7,263 nt of DNA from an uncultured Collinsella sp. (GCA_900545615.1 UQZM01000074.1:1-7263), one strand, 5' to 3'. Counted from the stretch's first letter, positions 1-5,401 are shown. The notes: generated from the letters alone by a model not told the origin. Numbers and translations are program-made.

Positions 1-55
1 GAGCAGGGGACTCTTAATCCCAAGGTCCAGGGTTCGACCCCCTGACGGCCCACCA
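1..55 (+). tRNA. tRNA-Lys(CTT), 3' part, cut by the window edge
   Basis: The first 55 bases are identical to positions 120-174, the 3' three quarters of the complete tRNA-Lys gene that follows. The piece starts at the D-stem GAGC. It contains the anticodon loop CTCTTAA with anticodon CTT, the T-arm, the 3' acceptor strand and an encoded CCA. The 5' end lies outside the window. It is the upstream member of a tandem pair of identical tRNA-Lys genes. Confidence 0.96.
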
Positions 56-68
56 CACGATATCTCCT

Positions 69-94
69 CTAAAGTCCTCCACAACGGACTTTAG
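69..94 (+). other. Hairpin between the tandem tRNA-Lys genes
   Basis: A perfect 9-bp stem (CTAAAGTCC at 69-77 with GGACTTTAG at 86-94) closes an 8-base loop. Only a short CTTT follows before the next tRNA begins at 99, so it is a poor intrinsic terminator. A processing or spacing hairpin within a joint tRNA transcript is as likely, but that role is inferred. Confidence 0.5.
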
Positions 95-98
95 CTTT

Positions 99-174
99 GG
101 GTCGTTAGCTCAGTTGGTAGAGCAGGGGACTCTTAATCCCAAGGTCCAGGGTTCGACCCCCTGACGGCCCACCA
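99..174 (+). tRNA. tRNA-Lys(CTT), complete
   Basis: This is a complete 76-base cloverleaf. The acceptor strands GGGTCGT and ACGGCCC pair over 7 bp with one G-T wobble. The D-arm is GCTC/GAGC, the anticodon loop is CTCTTAA with anticodon CTT at 132-134 (reads AAG, lysine), and the T-arm is CAGGG/CCCTG with loop TTCGACC. The discriminator is A and CCA is encoded. The outermost anticodon-stem pair is a G-A mismatch. The gene lies 43 bases after an identical copy and is followed by its own terminator. Confidence 0.98.
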
Positions 175-185
175 AAGTATGTTAA

Positions 186-214
186 AGCGACTGGCTTCGG
201 CCGGTCGCTTTTTT
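186..214 (+). terminator. Rho-independent terminator of the tRNA-Lys genes
   Basis: A 10-bp stem (186-195 with 200-209, one T-G wobble) closes a TTCG tetraloop and runs directly into six T (209-214). It begins 12 bases after the tRNA CCA, which is the expected place for a tRNA terminator. Confidence 0.93.
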
Positions 215-250
215 GTTGACCTTTCATGGGGTCGAACCCGAAAGGGCGCG
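211..250 (+). repeat. 40-base repeat after the tRNA terminator, copy 1
   Basis: This stretch matches 390-429 at 37 of 40 bases, with differences at 223, 224 and 244. Both copies begin in the T-tract of a terminator and contain GGGGTCGAACCC, the exact reverse complement of the tRNA-Lys T-arm 12-mer at 149-160. Its function is unknown. It belongs to a larger duplicated module: tRNA 3' end, terminator, then this repeat. Confidence 0.85.
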
Positions 251-331
251 TAGCTGGGAAAACGCGTAAGCATTTGCCAGCGCAGCGCGCAAGGCGCCTT
301 GGCGCCGCAGCGGTCGCCTGCGCAGCAGGCT
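251..331. other. GC-rich, hairpin-prone non-coding segment
   Basis: I see no credible gene here. The segment is rich in small palindromes. One is GCCTGC/GCAGGC with a GCA loop, extended by GGTC/GACC past one bulged T. Another is the 12-base palindrome CAAGGCGCCTTG. It separates copy 1 of the repeated module from the tRNA remnant and occupies the place where the 5' part of a third tRNA-Lys would be expected. Confidence 0.5.
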
Positions 332-354
332 GACCCCCTGACGGCCCACCAAAG
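332..354 (+). pseudogene. 3' remnant of a third tRNA-Lys gene
   Basis: These 23 bases are identical to 155-177: the second half of the T-loop, the T-stem, the 3' acceptor strand, the CCA and the next four bases. Nothing upstream looks like the rest of a tRNA, so no cloverleaf can form. Identity begins inside the T-loop, a region that tyrosine-recombinase integrases often use as an attachment site. A terminator follows at the normal distance. I read it as a truncated tRNA gene left by duplication or by integration and excision; the mechanism is inferred. Confidence 0.85.
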
Positions 355-361
355 CAAGTTT

Positions 362-393
362 AGACGGTCAACGAGAGTTGGCCGTCTTTTTTT
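362..393 (+). terminator. Rho-independent terminator after the tRNA remnant
   Basis: An 11-bp stem (362-372 with 377-387, one T-G wobble) with a GAGA loop is followed by seven T (387-393). It starts 11 bases after the remnant CCA, matching the spacing at the intact gene. Its stem sequence differs from that of 186-209, although both flanks are nearly identical. Confidence 0.9.
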
Positions 394-429
394 GTTGACC
401 TCGCATGGGGTCGAACCCGAAAAGGCGCG
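390..429 (+). repeat. 40-base repeat after the tRNA terminator, copy 2
   Basis: This is the second copy of the repeat at 211-250 (37 of 40 identical, offset 179). It ends only seven bases before the dinD stop codon, so dinD abuts the repeat. Confidence 0.85.
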
Positions 430-436
430 GCCGCTT

Positions 437-1297
437 TCACAGATCGAGCCTACCCTGGGGATCGGTAAAACCGTCAGTACCCTCCTTGAGTTTCTTCTCG
501 TCTGCCTTCACGCGACGCTCGAGCTTTTTTGTATCCTCGGCAGGCGGTAGGTTCTCGGGGACAATTCCGCGGTCGATGAGGCTGCCACGCACGCTTGTGT
601 TGTTCTCGACGTGCTCTTGCTTGATCTGGTCCAGACCGTACAGGTCGTGTTCCTCGGCGTTGAAGGCCGTCATCGAGTTCGTAAGGTCCTTTGCTTTGAT
701 GAGGACATCGGCTAACCTGTCCGCCAATGCCGCGCTCTTGGGTACGCCGAGCTGCTGCTTCATTTCCGCCGTGCTTCTGCCGCCGAATAACGCTTCATCG
801 CCCTTCGACTTGATGATCGCGAATCCTTTGGAGTCAACGCCGCGTTTGAACGCAATACCCGAGAGCTGTTTCTCTGAATCGGATAGCGAGTGGCGCGCCT
901 GCAAGCGCAGAATCTCTGCGAAGCGCTGCTCTATGAGCTCTTGGCGGCGCGTCTGCACGGCAAAGTATGCCTGCGCGAGCGCGATCTCCGGCTTGTTTGG
1001 ATCTCCGTTTTGGGCGATTAAATAGCATGCGTAGCGCGTAAGTTTGTAGTCTTTAACCGCGCGAGCGGCGACACCGGCAGTTACCATTTTCGTGGTGTCA
1101 CGAAAATGGGAATCAACTGGAGTTTTGTTTGTTTCGCACGAGACTTTTGCCCTCTTAACAACTTCGGCGAAGTTCTCCCATCGAGTGTACCCCATGGGTT
1201 CCATTAAATCGCGTGCGAGCCAATATTCAACGCCGTCTTCCACATTGGCGTAGCTATCAAGTTCGACACGCCACTTCTCGATATCTCTACTGTCCAT
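437..1297 (-). CDS. dinD: DNA-damage-inducible protein D (DinD)
   Basis: The product is a 286-residue protein that follows E. coli DinD (about 274 residues) along its length. The N-terminal BRO-like region contains WLARDLMEPMGYTRWENF at about 26-43. The family's strongest blocks are TRYACYLIAQNGDPNKP at about 87-103 and AYFAVQTRRQE at 110-120. The C-terminus is Lys/Glu-rich. In E. coli, DinD is LexA-regulated and inhibits RecA-mediated strand exchange, so the expected role is modulating RecA in the cytoplasm during the SOS response. The start is supported by GAGGAGG four bases before the ATG. The gene stands alone, and its 3' end lies against a broken tRNA-Lys repeat, which fits an accessory gene acquired at a tRNA locus. 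I found no convincing LexA box upstream, so SOS control here is inferred from the family. Confidence 0.93.
   Translation of the reverse strand: MDSRDIEKWRVELDSYANVEDGVEYWLARDLMEPMGYTRWENFAEVVKRAKVSCETNKTPVDSHFRDTTKMVTAGVAARAVKDYKLTRYACYLIAQNGDPNKPEIALAQAYFAVQTRRQELIEQRFAEILRLQARHSLSDSEKQLSGIAFKRGVDSKGFAIIKSKGDEALFGGRSTAEMKQQLGVPKSAALADRLADVLIKAKDLTNSMTAFNAEEHDLYGLDQIKQEHVENNTSVRGSLIDRGIVPENLPPAEDTKKLERRVKADEKKLKEGTDGFTDPQGRLDL
1084..1109. repeat. Perfect inverted repeat inside dinD
   Basis: CCATTTTCGTG (1084-1094) and CACGAAAATGG (1099-1109) form an 11-bp perfect stem with a GTGT loop. It lies within the dinD reading frame, over the residues HFRDTTKM. There is no T-tract, so it is not an intrinsic terminator. 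It may be chance, or an mRNA structure. Confidence 0.6.
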
Positions 1298-1327
1298 ATC
1301 TCCTCCTCGCTGGTCTATTGTCTATGC

Positions 1328-1355
1328 GGGCTTTGCCCACTCTGTATTCAGAATA
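1328..1355 (-). promoter_or_regulatory. Candidate control region upstream of dinD
   Basis: Two short palindromes lie 30-60 bases upstream of the dinD start: GGGC-TTT-GCCC (1328-1338) and TATTC-A-GAATA (1345-1355). The second overlaps TCTG-TATT-CAGA (1341-1352). They lie where a repressor operator would be expected, but neither matches the E. coli 16-base SOS box or the Bacillus/actinobacterial GAAC-N4-GTTC type. No clear -10/-35 pair was recognised. Confidence 0.3.
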
Positions 1356-1380
1356 AGGATACGCTGCCGTGCGGACACGA

Positions 1381-1416
1381 ATGGGCCCCGTGCCACCTCG
1401 AGCTCACGGGGCCCAT
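1381..1416 (-). terminator. Strong hairpin, likely terminator of the flavoprotein gene
   Basis: A perfect 12-bp GC-rich stem (1381-1392 with 1405-1416) closes a 12-base loop, 42 bases past the flavoprotein stop codon on the minus strand. Neither side carries a T-tract. It is therefore either an atypical terminator or an mRNA 3'-end stabiliser. Confidence 0.5.
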
Positions 1417-1458
1417 GGATATCGATTGGTTGTGTTCTGCTTTAGATAGGTGTCCGGT

Positions 1459-2985
1459 TTAATCCGCTCGATAGTGCGACCCGAGACTTTCAGTTCGCTT
1501 GCGCATGGCTTTGACCATTTCCTGTGCTAGTCGAATCTGCGACTGTAGGCGGGCGAGGGCTGCGATCTCGCTGTCCTGGGCTTTCTGTGTGCTCAAGGTC
1601 GTTGCCTCTGTCTTCAAGCCCTCAAGCTCGTGTAGTGCCTCGGATAGGCCCGTCTCGGTGCGGTTGATCATGCAATGGGTACTCATCGTGTGCTTAAGGC
1701 TGCGTGTCAAGCGTTCGGCGACTGTTGTGGCAATGCCGTACTGGGGGAGGGCGATATCCGCCTTTGGGGCCACCTCAGGTTCATTCTGTGCTGTCTGGGC
1801 TGCCGATGTGCCCGCGATGCGCCCAAACACGATGCCGTTGGCGCTTGACAGGCCACCAATGCGATCGGCCCCGTGCATGCCGCCTGTCGCCTCGCCACAG
1901 GCGTAGAGGCCCTCGACGCCCGTGTACGCGGTCTTGTCGATTCTGATGCCGCCGTTGGCGGCGTGGGCATACATCGCAACGCGCATCTCGTCAGCCGGGG
2001 CGATGCCGTGCTCGTCTTGTAGCCAGGCGGCAAAGGTTTGCACAAACTCGGGAACGTCCTCGCGGGGGAAGTTGTAGTGGAGTGCCAGGCCTTCGGCACC
2101 CGCTTGATCGATGGCAAGATCGATGGCGCGGGACGCCAAGCGCGAGGTGAAAGGACCATATCCGGAGCGCTGCTCAAGCAGGTCGTCCAGTTTTTCGTCG
2201 GCAATATCGACTGGTTGGTCAAACATGACGTAGCGCCAGGTCTTCTCGTTAAAGACAAGGTTGCGCTTGGGCTCAATGAAGCCGGGCATCATTTGCATGA
2301 ACTCTATATTAGTGAGCGTTGCGCCGTGTGCCAGCGCGATGGCCTGCGAGGAGCTGAGCACGTCGGCGGAAGTGAGGCTTCGCTCGAACAGGCCACCCGT
2401 GCCGCCCGCAGCGATGATGGTGGCCTTGGCTGCCATAGGTACGAGATGCTTGTTTGTGCGGTCGTAGAGCGTGGCGCCGACAATCTTTCCGGGCGTGTCC
2501 TCAATAAGGTCGATAAGCTCGTGGCGGGGAAGCAGGCGAATGCCGAGAGACTCGATCTGGGCCGCACACGCGTCCTCAAGGGGCTTGCGAGTGAGGCCGC
2601 GCCATTTGCGTGTCTTATGGTCAAAGCAGGGGATAAATTGCTTTTGCTGGGCGCTCTCGGCACTTTGCGGACGTTGGAGTTCAACACCCAGCTCCCGTTC
2701 GAGCCATGTAATTGCCCGGGGAATGCCGTGGACGAACGTCTGGACGAGCTCGGGGTCGGCAACGCCGCCGCCCACGGCCGCGATAGTATCGATGAGGTCC
2801 TGTTCGTCGTCTTCGTCGACGGGGCAAATAAGGCCGAGGCCCCAGGTTCCGGGGAAGAAGCTCGATCCACTCATAGTCTTGCCGGCGCTTGCCACAGTGA
2901 CGGTTGCACCCGTGCGTGCCGCTTCGATGGCGGCGCAAAGGCCCGCAATGCCAGATCCAATTACCAGTACATCAGTCGATTCCAT
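1459..2985 (-). CDS. FAD-dependent fumarate reductase/L-aspartate oxidase-like flavoprotein
   Basis: The product has 508 residues. The N-terminal Rossmann FAD-binding motif is GSGIAG at 10-15, and AAGGTGG at 192-198 is the second FAD-contact loop. HAANGG (341-346) and GEATGGMHGADRIGG (364-378) match the C-terminal FAD and dicarboxylate site of SdhA/FrdA/NadB. The end, ESLGSHYRAD, is the typical family C-terminus. There is no signal peptide, membrane segment or heme-binding domain, so it should be cytoplasmic. Active-site Arg and His candidates (R282/R286, H341, H371, R375) are present, but the usual QFHPT motif reads QMMPG at 231-235, losing its His. L-aspartate oxidase is therefore uncertain, and no nadA or nadC lies nearby. 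The start was set at 2985, not the in-frame ATG at 3042, because GAAAGGA lies just upstream and the FAD motif then sits at the normal N-terminal position. Confidence 0.8.
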   Translation of the reverse strand: MESTDVLVIGSGIAGLCAAIEAARTGATVTVASAGKTMSGSSFFPGTWGLGLICPVDEDDEQDLIDTIAAVGGGVADPELVQTFVHGIPRAITWLERELGVELQRPQSAESAQQKQFIPCFDHKTRKWRGLTRKPLEDACAAQIESLGIRLLPRHELIDLIEDTPGKIVGATLYDRTNKHLVPMAAKATIIAAGGTGGLFERSLTSADVLSSSQAIALAHGATLTNIEFMQMMPGFIEPKRNLVFNEKTWRYVMFDQPVDIADEKLDDLLEQRSGYGPFTSRLASRAIDLAIDQAGAEGLALHYNFPREDVPEFVQTFAAWLQDEHGIAPADEMRVAMYAHAANGGIRIDKTAYTGVEGLYACGEATGGMHGADRIGGLSSANGIVFGRIAGTSAAQTAQNEPEVAPKADIALPQYGIATTVAERLTRSLKHTMSTHCMINRTETGLSEALHELEGLKTEATTLSTQKAQDSEIAALARLQSQIRLAQEMVKAMRKRTESLGSHYRAD

Positions 2986-2990
2986 CGGAT

Positions 2991-2997
2991 TCCTTTC
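2991..2997 (-). promoter_or_regulatory. Ribosome binding site of the flavoprotein gene
   Basis: On the minus strand this reads GAAAGGA, five bases before the ATG at 2983-2985. It favours this start over the upstream in-frame ATG at 3040-3042, which would add 19 non-conserved residues before the FAD motif. Confidence 0.75.
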
Positions 2998-3132
2998 TCG
3001 TCCGGCGCATTGTCGCACGGGTGATCGGCAATGGGGCCGCAAAGACTCGGCAAATCGGTAAAGGGCAAATATGGCAGGTGGGCGTCATGGACGCTCTGAC
3101 GTTCCATCTCGTCACATCTCGTATTTTGCCCC

Positions 3133-3148
3133 TGCTGATATATCGGCA
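3133..3148. promoter_or_regulatory. Palindromic site upstream of the flavoprotein gene
   Basis: TGCTGATATATCGGCA is a 16-base palindrome with a single mismatched pair. It lies in the 190-base gap between the GGGtGRT terminator and the flavoprotein start, about 150 bases upstream of that start. Its size and symmetry suit a dimeric regulator, but I cannot name one. A small hairpin (CCCTG-CGA-CAGGG, 3156-3168) lies beside it. Confidence 0.35.
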
Positions 3149-3169
3149 TTAGCTACCCTGCGACAGGGC

Positions 3170-3206
3170 AAACAAAAAGAGCCGCTACCCGGGTGGGTAG
3201 CGGCTC
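3170..3206 (-). terminator. Rho-independent terminator of the scaffold-GGGtGRT operon
   Basis: A 12-bp perfect stem (3179-3190 with 3195-3206) has a 4-base loop. Read on the minus strand it is followed by TTTTTGTTT. It begins 34 bases after the GGGtGRT stop codon and separates this operon from the flavoprotein gene. Confidence 0.95.
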
Positions 3207-3240
3207 CAAGCTCAACTATACGAGCATCGCGCGGGCGCGA

Positions 3241-4245
3241 TTAGGCCTTGAGGGCCTCCTCGACGGCGACAGCGCAGGCGACGGTGGCACCGACCATGGG
3301 GTTGTTGCCCATGCCGATGAGACCCATCATGTCAACGTGCGCAGGCACGGAGGAAGAACCGGCGAACTGGGCGTCGGAGTGCATGCGGCCCATGGTGTCG
3401 GTCATGCCGTAAGAGGCAGGGCCGGCGCCCATGTTGTCCGGGTGCAGGGTACGGCCAGTGCCGCCACCAGAAGCGACGGAGAAGTACTTCTTGCCAGCCT
3501 CGATGCGCTCCTTCTTGTAGGTGCCAGCGACGGGGTGCTGGAAGCGCGTGGGGTTGGTGGAGTTACCGGTGATCGAGATGTCGACGTTCTCGTGCCACAT
3601 GATGGCAACGCCCTCGCGGACGTCGTCGGAGCCGTAGCAGTTAACGGCAGCGCGGGGACCATCGGAGTAGGGGATGGTCTCGACGACCTTGAGCTCGCCC
3701 GTGTAGTAGTCGAACTGGGTCTTCACATAGGTGAAGCCGTTGATGCGGGCGATGATCTGGGCGGCGTCCTTGCCCAGACCGTTGAGGATAACGCGCAGCG
3801 GCTTCTTGCGAGCCTTGTTGGCGTTCAGAGCAAGACCGATAGCGCCCTCGGCGGCAGCGAAGGACTCGTGGCCGGCCAGGAAGGCGAAGCACTCGGTGTC
3901 GTCGGAGAGCAGCATAGCGCCCAGGTTGCCGTGGCCCAGACCGACCTTACGGTCCTCGGCGACGGAGCCGGGAACGGTGAAGGCCTGGATGCCCTCGCCG
4001 ATGATGGCGGCAGCCTCAGAAGCGGACTTGGCGCCACGCTTGACAGCGAGAGCGCAACCGAGGGTGTAGGCCCACTCGGCGTTCTGGAAGGCGATGGACT
4101 GGGTGTTGTTGACGATCTCACGCGGGTTGAAGCCCTTGTCGGTGCAGATCTGCAGAGCTTCCTCGAGGGAGGCGATGCCGTTGTCGGCGAGGCACTTGTT
4201 GATCTTGTCAGCGCGGCGCTCGTAACCTTCGAACGTAACAGTCAT
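3241..4245 (-). CDS. GGGtGRT family protein (function unknown)
   Basis: This 334-residue protein carries the family's name motif, GGGTGRT, at 260-266 within YFSVASGGGTGRTLHPDNMG. Other well-ordered blocks are GLGHGNLGAMLLSDDTECF (102-120), FLAGHESFAAAEGA (122-135) and WHENVDISITGNSTNPTRF (217-235). There is no signal peptide or membrane segment, and the protein ends in a Gly/Met-rich stretch (MMGLIGMGNNPMVGAT). The family (GGGtGRT, Pfam) has no established biochemical role that I know of. Six cysteines (18, 34, 64, 119, 203, 324) are scattered and form no CxxC ligand motif. The gene starts 18 bases after the scaffold gene's stop codon, with GGGAGGG as ribosome binding site, so the two are co-transcribed. 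Codon use is strongly biased to C/G-ending codons, suggesting high expression. A role in Fe-S cluster handling is inferred only from this partner. Confidence 0.93.
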   Translation of the reverse strand: MTVTFEGYERRADKINKCLADNGIASLEEALQICTDKGFNPREIVNNTQSIAFQNAEWAYTLGCALAVKRGAKSASEAAAIIGEGIQAFTVPGSVAEDRKVGLGHGNLGAMLLSDDTECFAFLAGHESFAAAEGAIGLALNANKARKKPLRVILNGLGKDAAQIIARINGFTYVKTQFDYYTGELKVVETIPYSDGPRAAVNCYGSDDVREGVAIMWHENVDISITGNSTNPTRFQHPVAGTYKKERIEAGKKYFSVASGGGTGRTLHPDNMGAGPASYGMTDTMGRMHSDAQFAGSSSVPAHVDMMGLIGMGNNPMVGATVACAVAVEEALKA

Positions 4246-4263
4246 AGTTATTTCCCTCCCTTT

Positions 4264-4998
4264 CTACTCGTGAACCGGGAACACGCTGGCGACGGAGTGA
4301 GTCTCCTCGTCGGTGCGCGGGTCGATGTACTTGGCAGCGTTCTCCCACTGACCATAGTGGCCCATAGCGCCAGCGATGGCCTCCTCGGGGGTCTTGCCGG
4401 CCTTGACGGCGTCGGTAAACTTGCCGAGGTTCAGGAACTCGAATGCGATGATCTCGTTCTTGTCGTTGAGAGCCATGCGGGTGACGTAGCCCTGAGCGAG
4501 CTCGAGGTAACGAGCGCCCTTGGCCTTGGTGCCGAACATGGTGCCGACCTGAGAGCGAAGGCCCTTGCCGAGGTCGTCGAGGGAGGCGCCCACGGGCAGA
4601 CCGCCCTCGGAGAACGCGGTCTGGCTGCGGCCGTAAACGATCTGCAGGAAGATCTCGCGCATAGCAACGTTGATGGCGTCGCAGACGAGGTCGGTGTTGA
4701 GGGCCTCGAGGATGGTCTTACCGGGAAGGATCTCGGAAGCCATGGCGGCAGAGTGGGTCATGCCCGAGCAGCCGATGGTCTCAACGAGGGCCTCCTCGAT
4801 GATGCCGTCCTTGACGTTCAGCGTGAGCTTGCAGGCGCCCTGCTGAGGTGCGCACCAACCCACACCGTGCGTAAGACCGGAGATGTCGGAAATCTCCTTA
4901 GCCTGGACCCACTTGCCCTCCTCGGGGATGGGTGCGGGGCCGTGGTATGCACCCTTGGCAACGGGGCACATGTTCTCCACTTCCTGTGAGTACTGCAT
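4264..4998 (-). CDS. IscU/NifU-like iron-sulfur cluster scaffold protein, extended
   Basis: The product has 244 residues. The region around IGCSGMTHSAAMASEILPGK (75-94) followed by TILEAL matches the second-cysteine block of NifU N-terminal/IscU scaffolds (GCGxxxxxSSxxxxxLxGKxxxEAL). C49, C56, C77 and C106 are candidate cluster ligands. The spacing differs from classical IscU, and the RxKCxxLxxxAL third-cysteine block is not seen. The protein is about twice the length of a NifU_N domain; its C-terminal half (about 130-244) includes a short beta-like stretch (VTRMALNDKNEIIAFEF) and then helices. Such proteins typically neighbour GGGtGRT, as here. They are annotated as cluster scaffolds by homology rather than by experiment. 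The start at 4998 was chosen because GAGGAG precedes it; an in-frame ATG at 5082 would add 28 Arg-rich residues with no ribosome binding site that I could identify. Confidence 0.88.
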   Translation of the reverse strand: MQYSQEVENMCPVAKGAYHGPAPIPEEGKWVQAKEISDISGLTHGVGWCAPQQGACKLTLNVKDGIIEEALVETIGCSGMTHSAAMASEILPGKTILEALNTDLVCDAINVAMREIFLQIVYGRSQTAFSEGGLPVGASLDDLGKGLRSQVGTMFGTKAKGARYLELAQGYVTRMALNDKNEIIAFEFLNLGKFTDAVKAGKTPEEAIAGAMGHYGQWENAAKYIDPRTDEETHSVASVFPVHE

Positions 4999-5002
4999 GC
5001 CT

Positions 5003-5008
5003 CTCCTC
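5003..5008 (-). promoter_or_regulatory. Ribosome binding site of the scaffold gene
   Basis: On the minus strand GAGGAG lies four bases before the ATG at 4996-4998. It decides this start over the in-frame ATG at 5080-5082. Confidence 0.8.
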
Positions 5009-5091
5009 TCTATCGTGTTGGCGTCCCGTCTGGGGGTCGTGGCTGGCGATTGCCGGGCGACCCTTCGAAAGGGACATGACATGCAGCCCCT

Positions 5092-5097
5092 ATAATA
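5092..5097 (-). promoter_or_regulatory. Candidate -10 element of the scaffold-GGGtGRT operon
   Basis: On the minus strand this reads TATTAT (five of six to consensus) and would give a leader of roughly 85 bases. No good -35 is seen 16-18 bases upstream. The overlapping plus-strand bases 5091-5096 read TATAAT exactly, so the site could serve either strand. The leader also holds a small CCCTT/AAGGG hairpin (5061-5073). Confidence 0.4.
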
Positions 5098-5401
5098 CCG
5101 CGAAATGCACGGAATATTCGGCGAACGGCTCAGTTTTCGTAGCGAGAAGTCCGGTAGTTTTAATTGAAACGGTTTAACGCTATGTTCTGTGGTCGCGAAC
5201 TTCCGTAGAGGGGGTCCGTCTTTGGCAAGCTTTTGGTCAGCTCTTGTAAGCGTTGCAGGGGTTGACCTGTTGCAACGGTGCCGTTCGCCGCCTGATTACT
5301 GCCTTTGGCCGCGCGAGTGTATTGTTTTGCGTGAATGTTTTGATGGCACGCTTCAATCGTGCTGTATTGGATGGCAAGCAGATCCCGGCGAAGGGAGCGC
5401 C
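5098..5401. other. Divergent intergenic region between the scaffold and transposase-like genes
   Basis: I see no supported gene in this stretch. It holds several short symmetric sequences: GAATATTC (5112-5119), the LacI-operator-like TTGAAACGGTTTAA (5164-5177), a GTTGC/GCAAC pair around 5250-5275, and GCACG/CGTGC (5346-5350 with 5358-5362). No convincing -35/-10 pair for the plus-strand gene was found. The reading frame of the downstream gene stays open back to 5189, but the upstream part lacks family similarity. Confidence 0.5.
5391..5397 (+). promoter_or_regulatory. Ribosome binding site of the transposase-like gene
   Basis: AAGGGAG ends four bases before the ATG at 5402. It sets the start 71 codons inside the longer open frame that begins at 5189. 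Confidence 0.75.

Noticed and set aside
244..354. A third functional tRNA between the GGGCGCG at 244 and the CCA at 351
   Set aside because: Only four acceptor pairs form. The span is 108 bases and no anticodon or D-arm can be drawn, so only the 3' remnant is called.
133..357. A small minus-strand open frame across the tRNA-Lys gene and its remnant
   Set aside because: It is a translation of antisense tRNA sequence; both ends give the same WWAVRGS peptide because of the tRNA repeat.
1..430. A CRISPR array from the repeated elements
   Set aside because: The repeats are tRNA copies and a two-copy tail, with no regular spacers and no cas genes.
405..1025. A plus-strand open frame opposite dinD
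   Set aside because: The minus strand encodes DinD with a strong ribosome binding site. The plus-strand product is low-complexity and starts inside the tRNA-tail repeat.
2038..3024. A 328-codon plus-strand open frame opposite the flavoprotein gene
   Set aside because: The minus-strand frame carries clear FAD and fumarate reductase-family motifs. The plus-strand translation has no recognisable domain.
3193..4989. A 598-codon open frame on the plus strand across both the GGGtGRT and scaffold genes
   Set aside because: It is antisense to two well-supported genes. Its Gly/Val/Ala/Leu/Asp-rich translation is what strong codon bias on the other strand produces. It matches no family and would read through a terminator hairpin at its start.
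4999..5090. A riboswitch in the leader of the scaffold operon
   Set aside because: The leader is only about 85 bases with one 5-bp hairpin. No conserved riboswitch core was recognised.
5189..5401. Extending the transposase-like protein upstream to the first in-frame ATG at 5189
   Set aside because: The extra 71 residues show no family similarity and have no good ribosome binding site, while AAGGGAG directly precedes 5402 and the family fold begins there.
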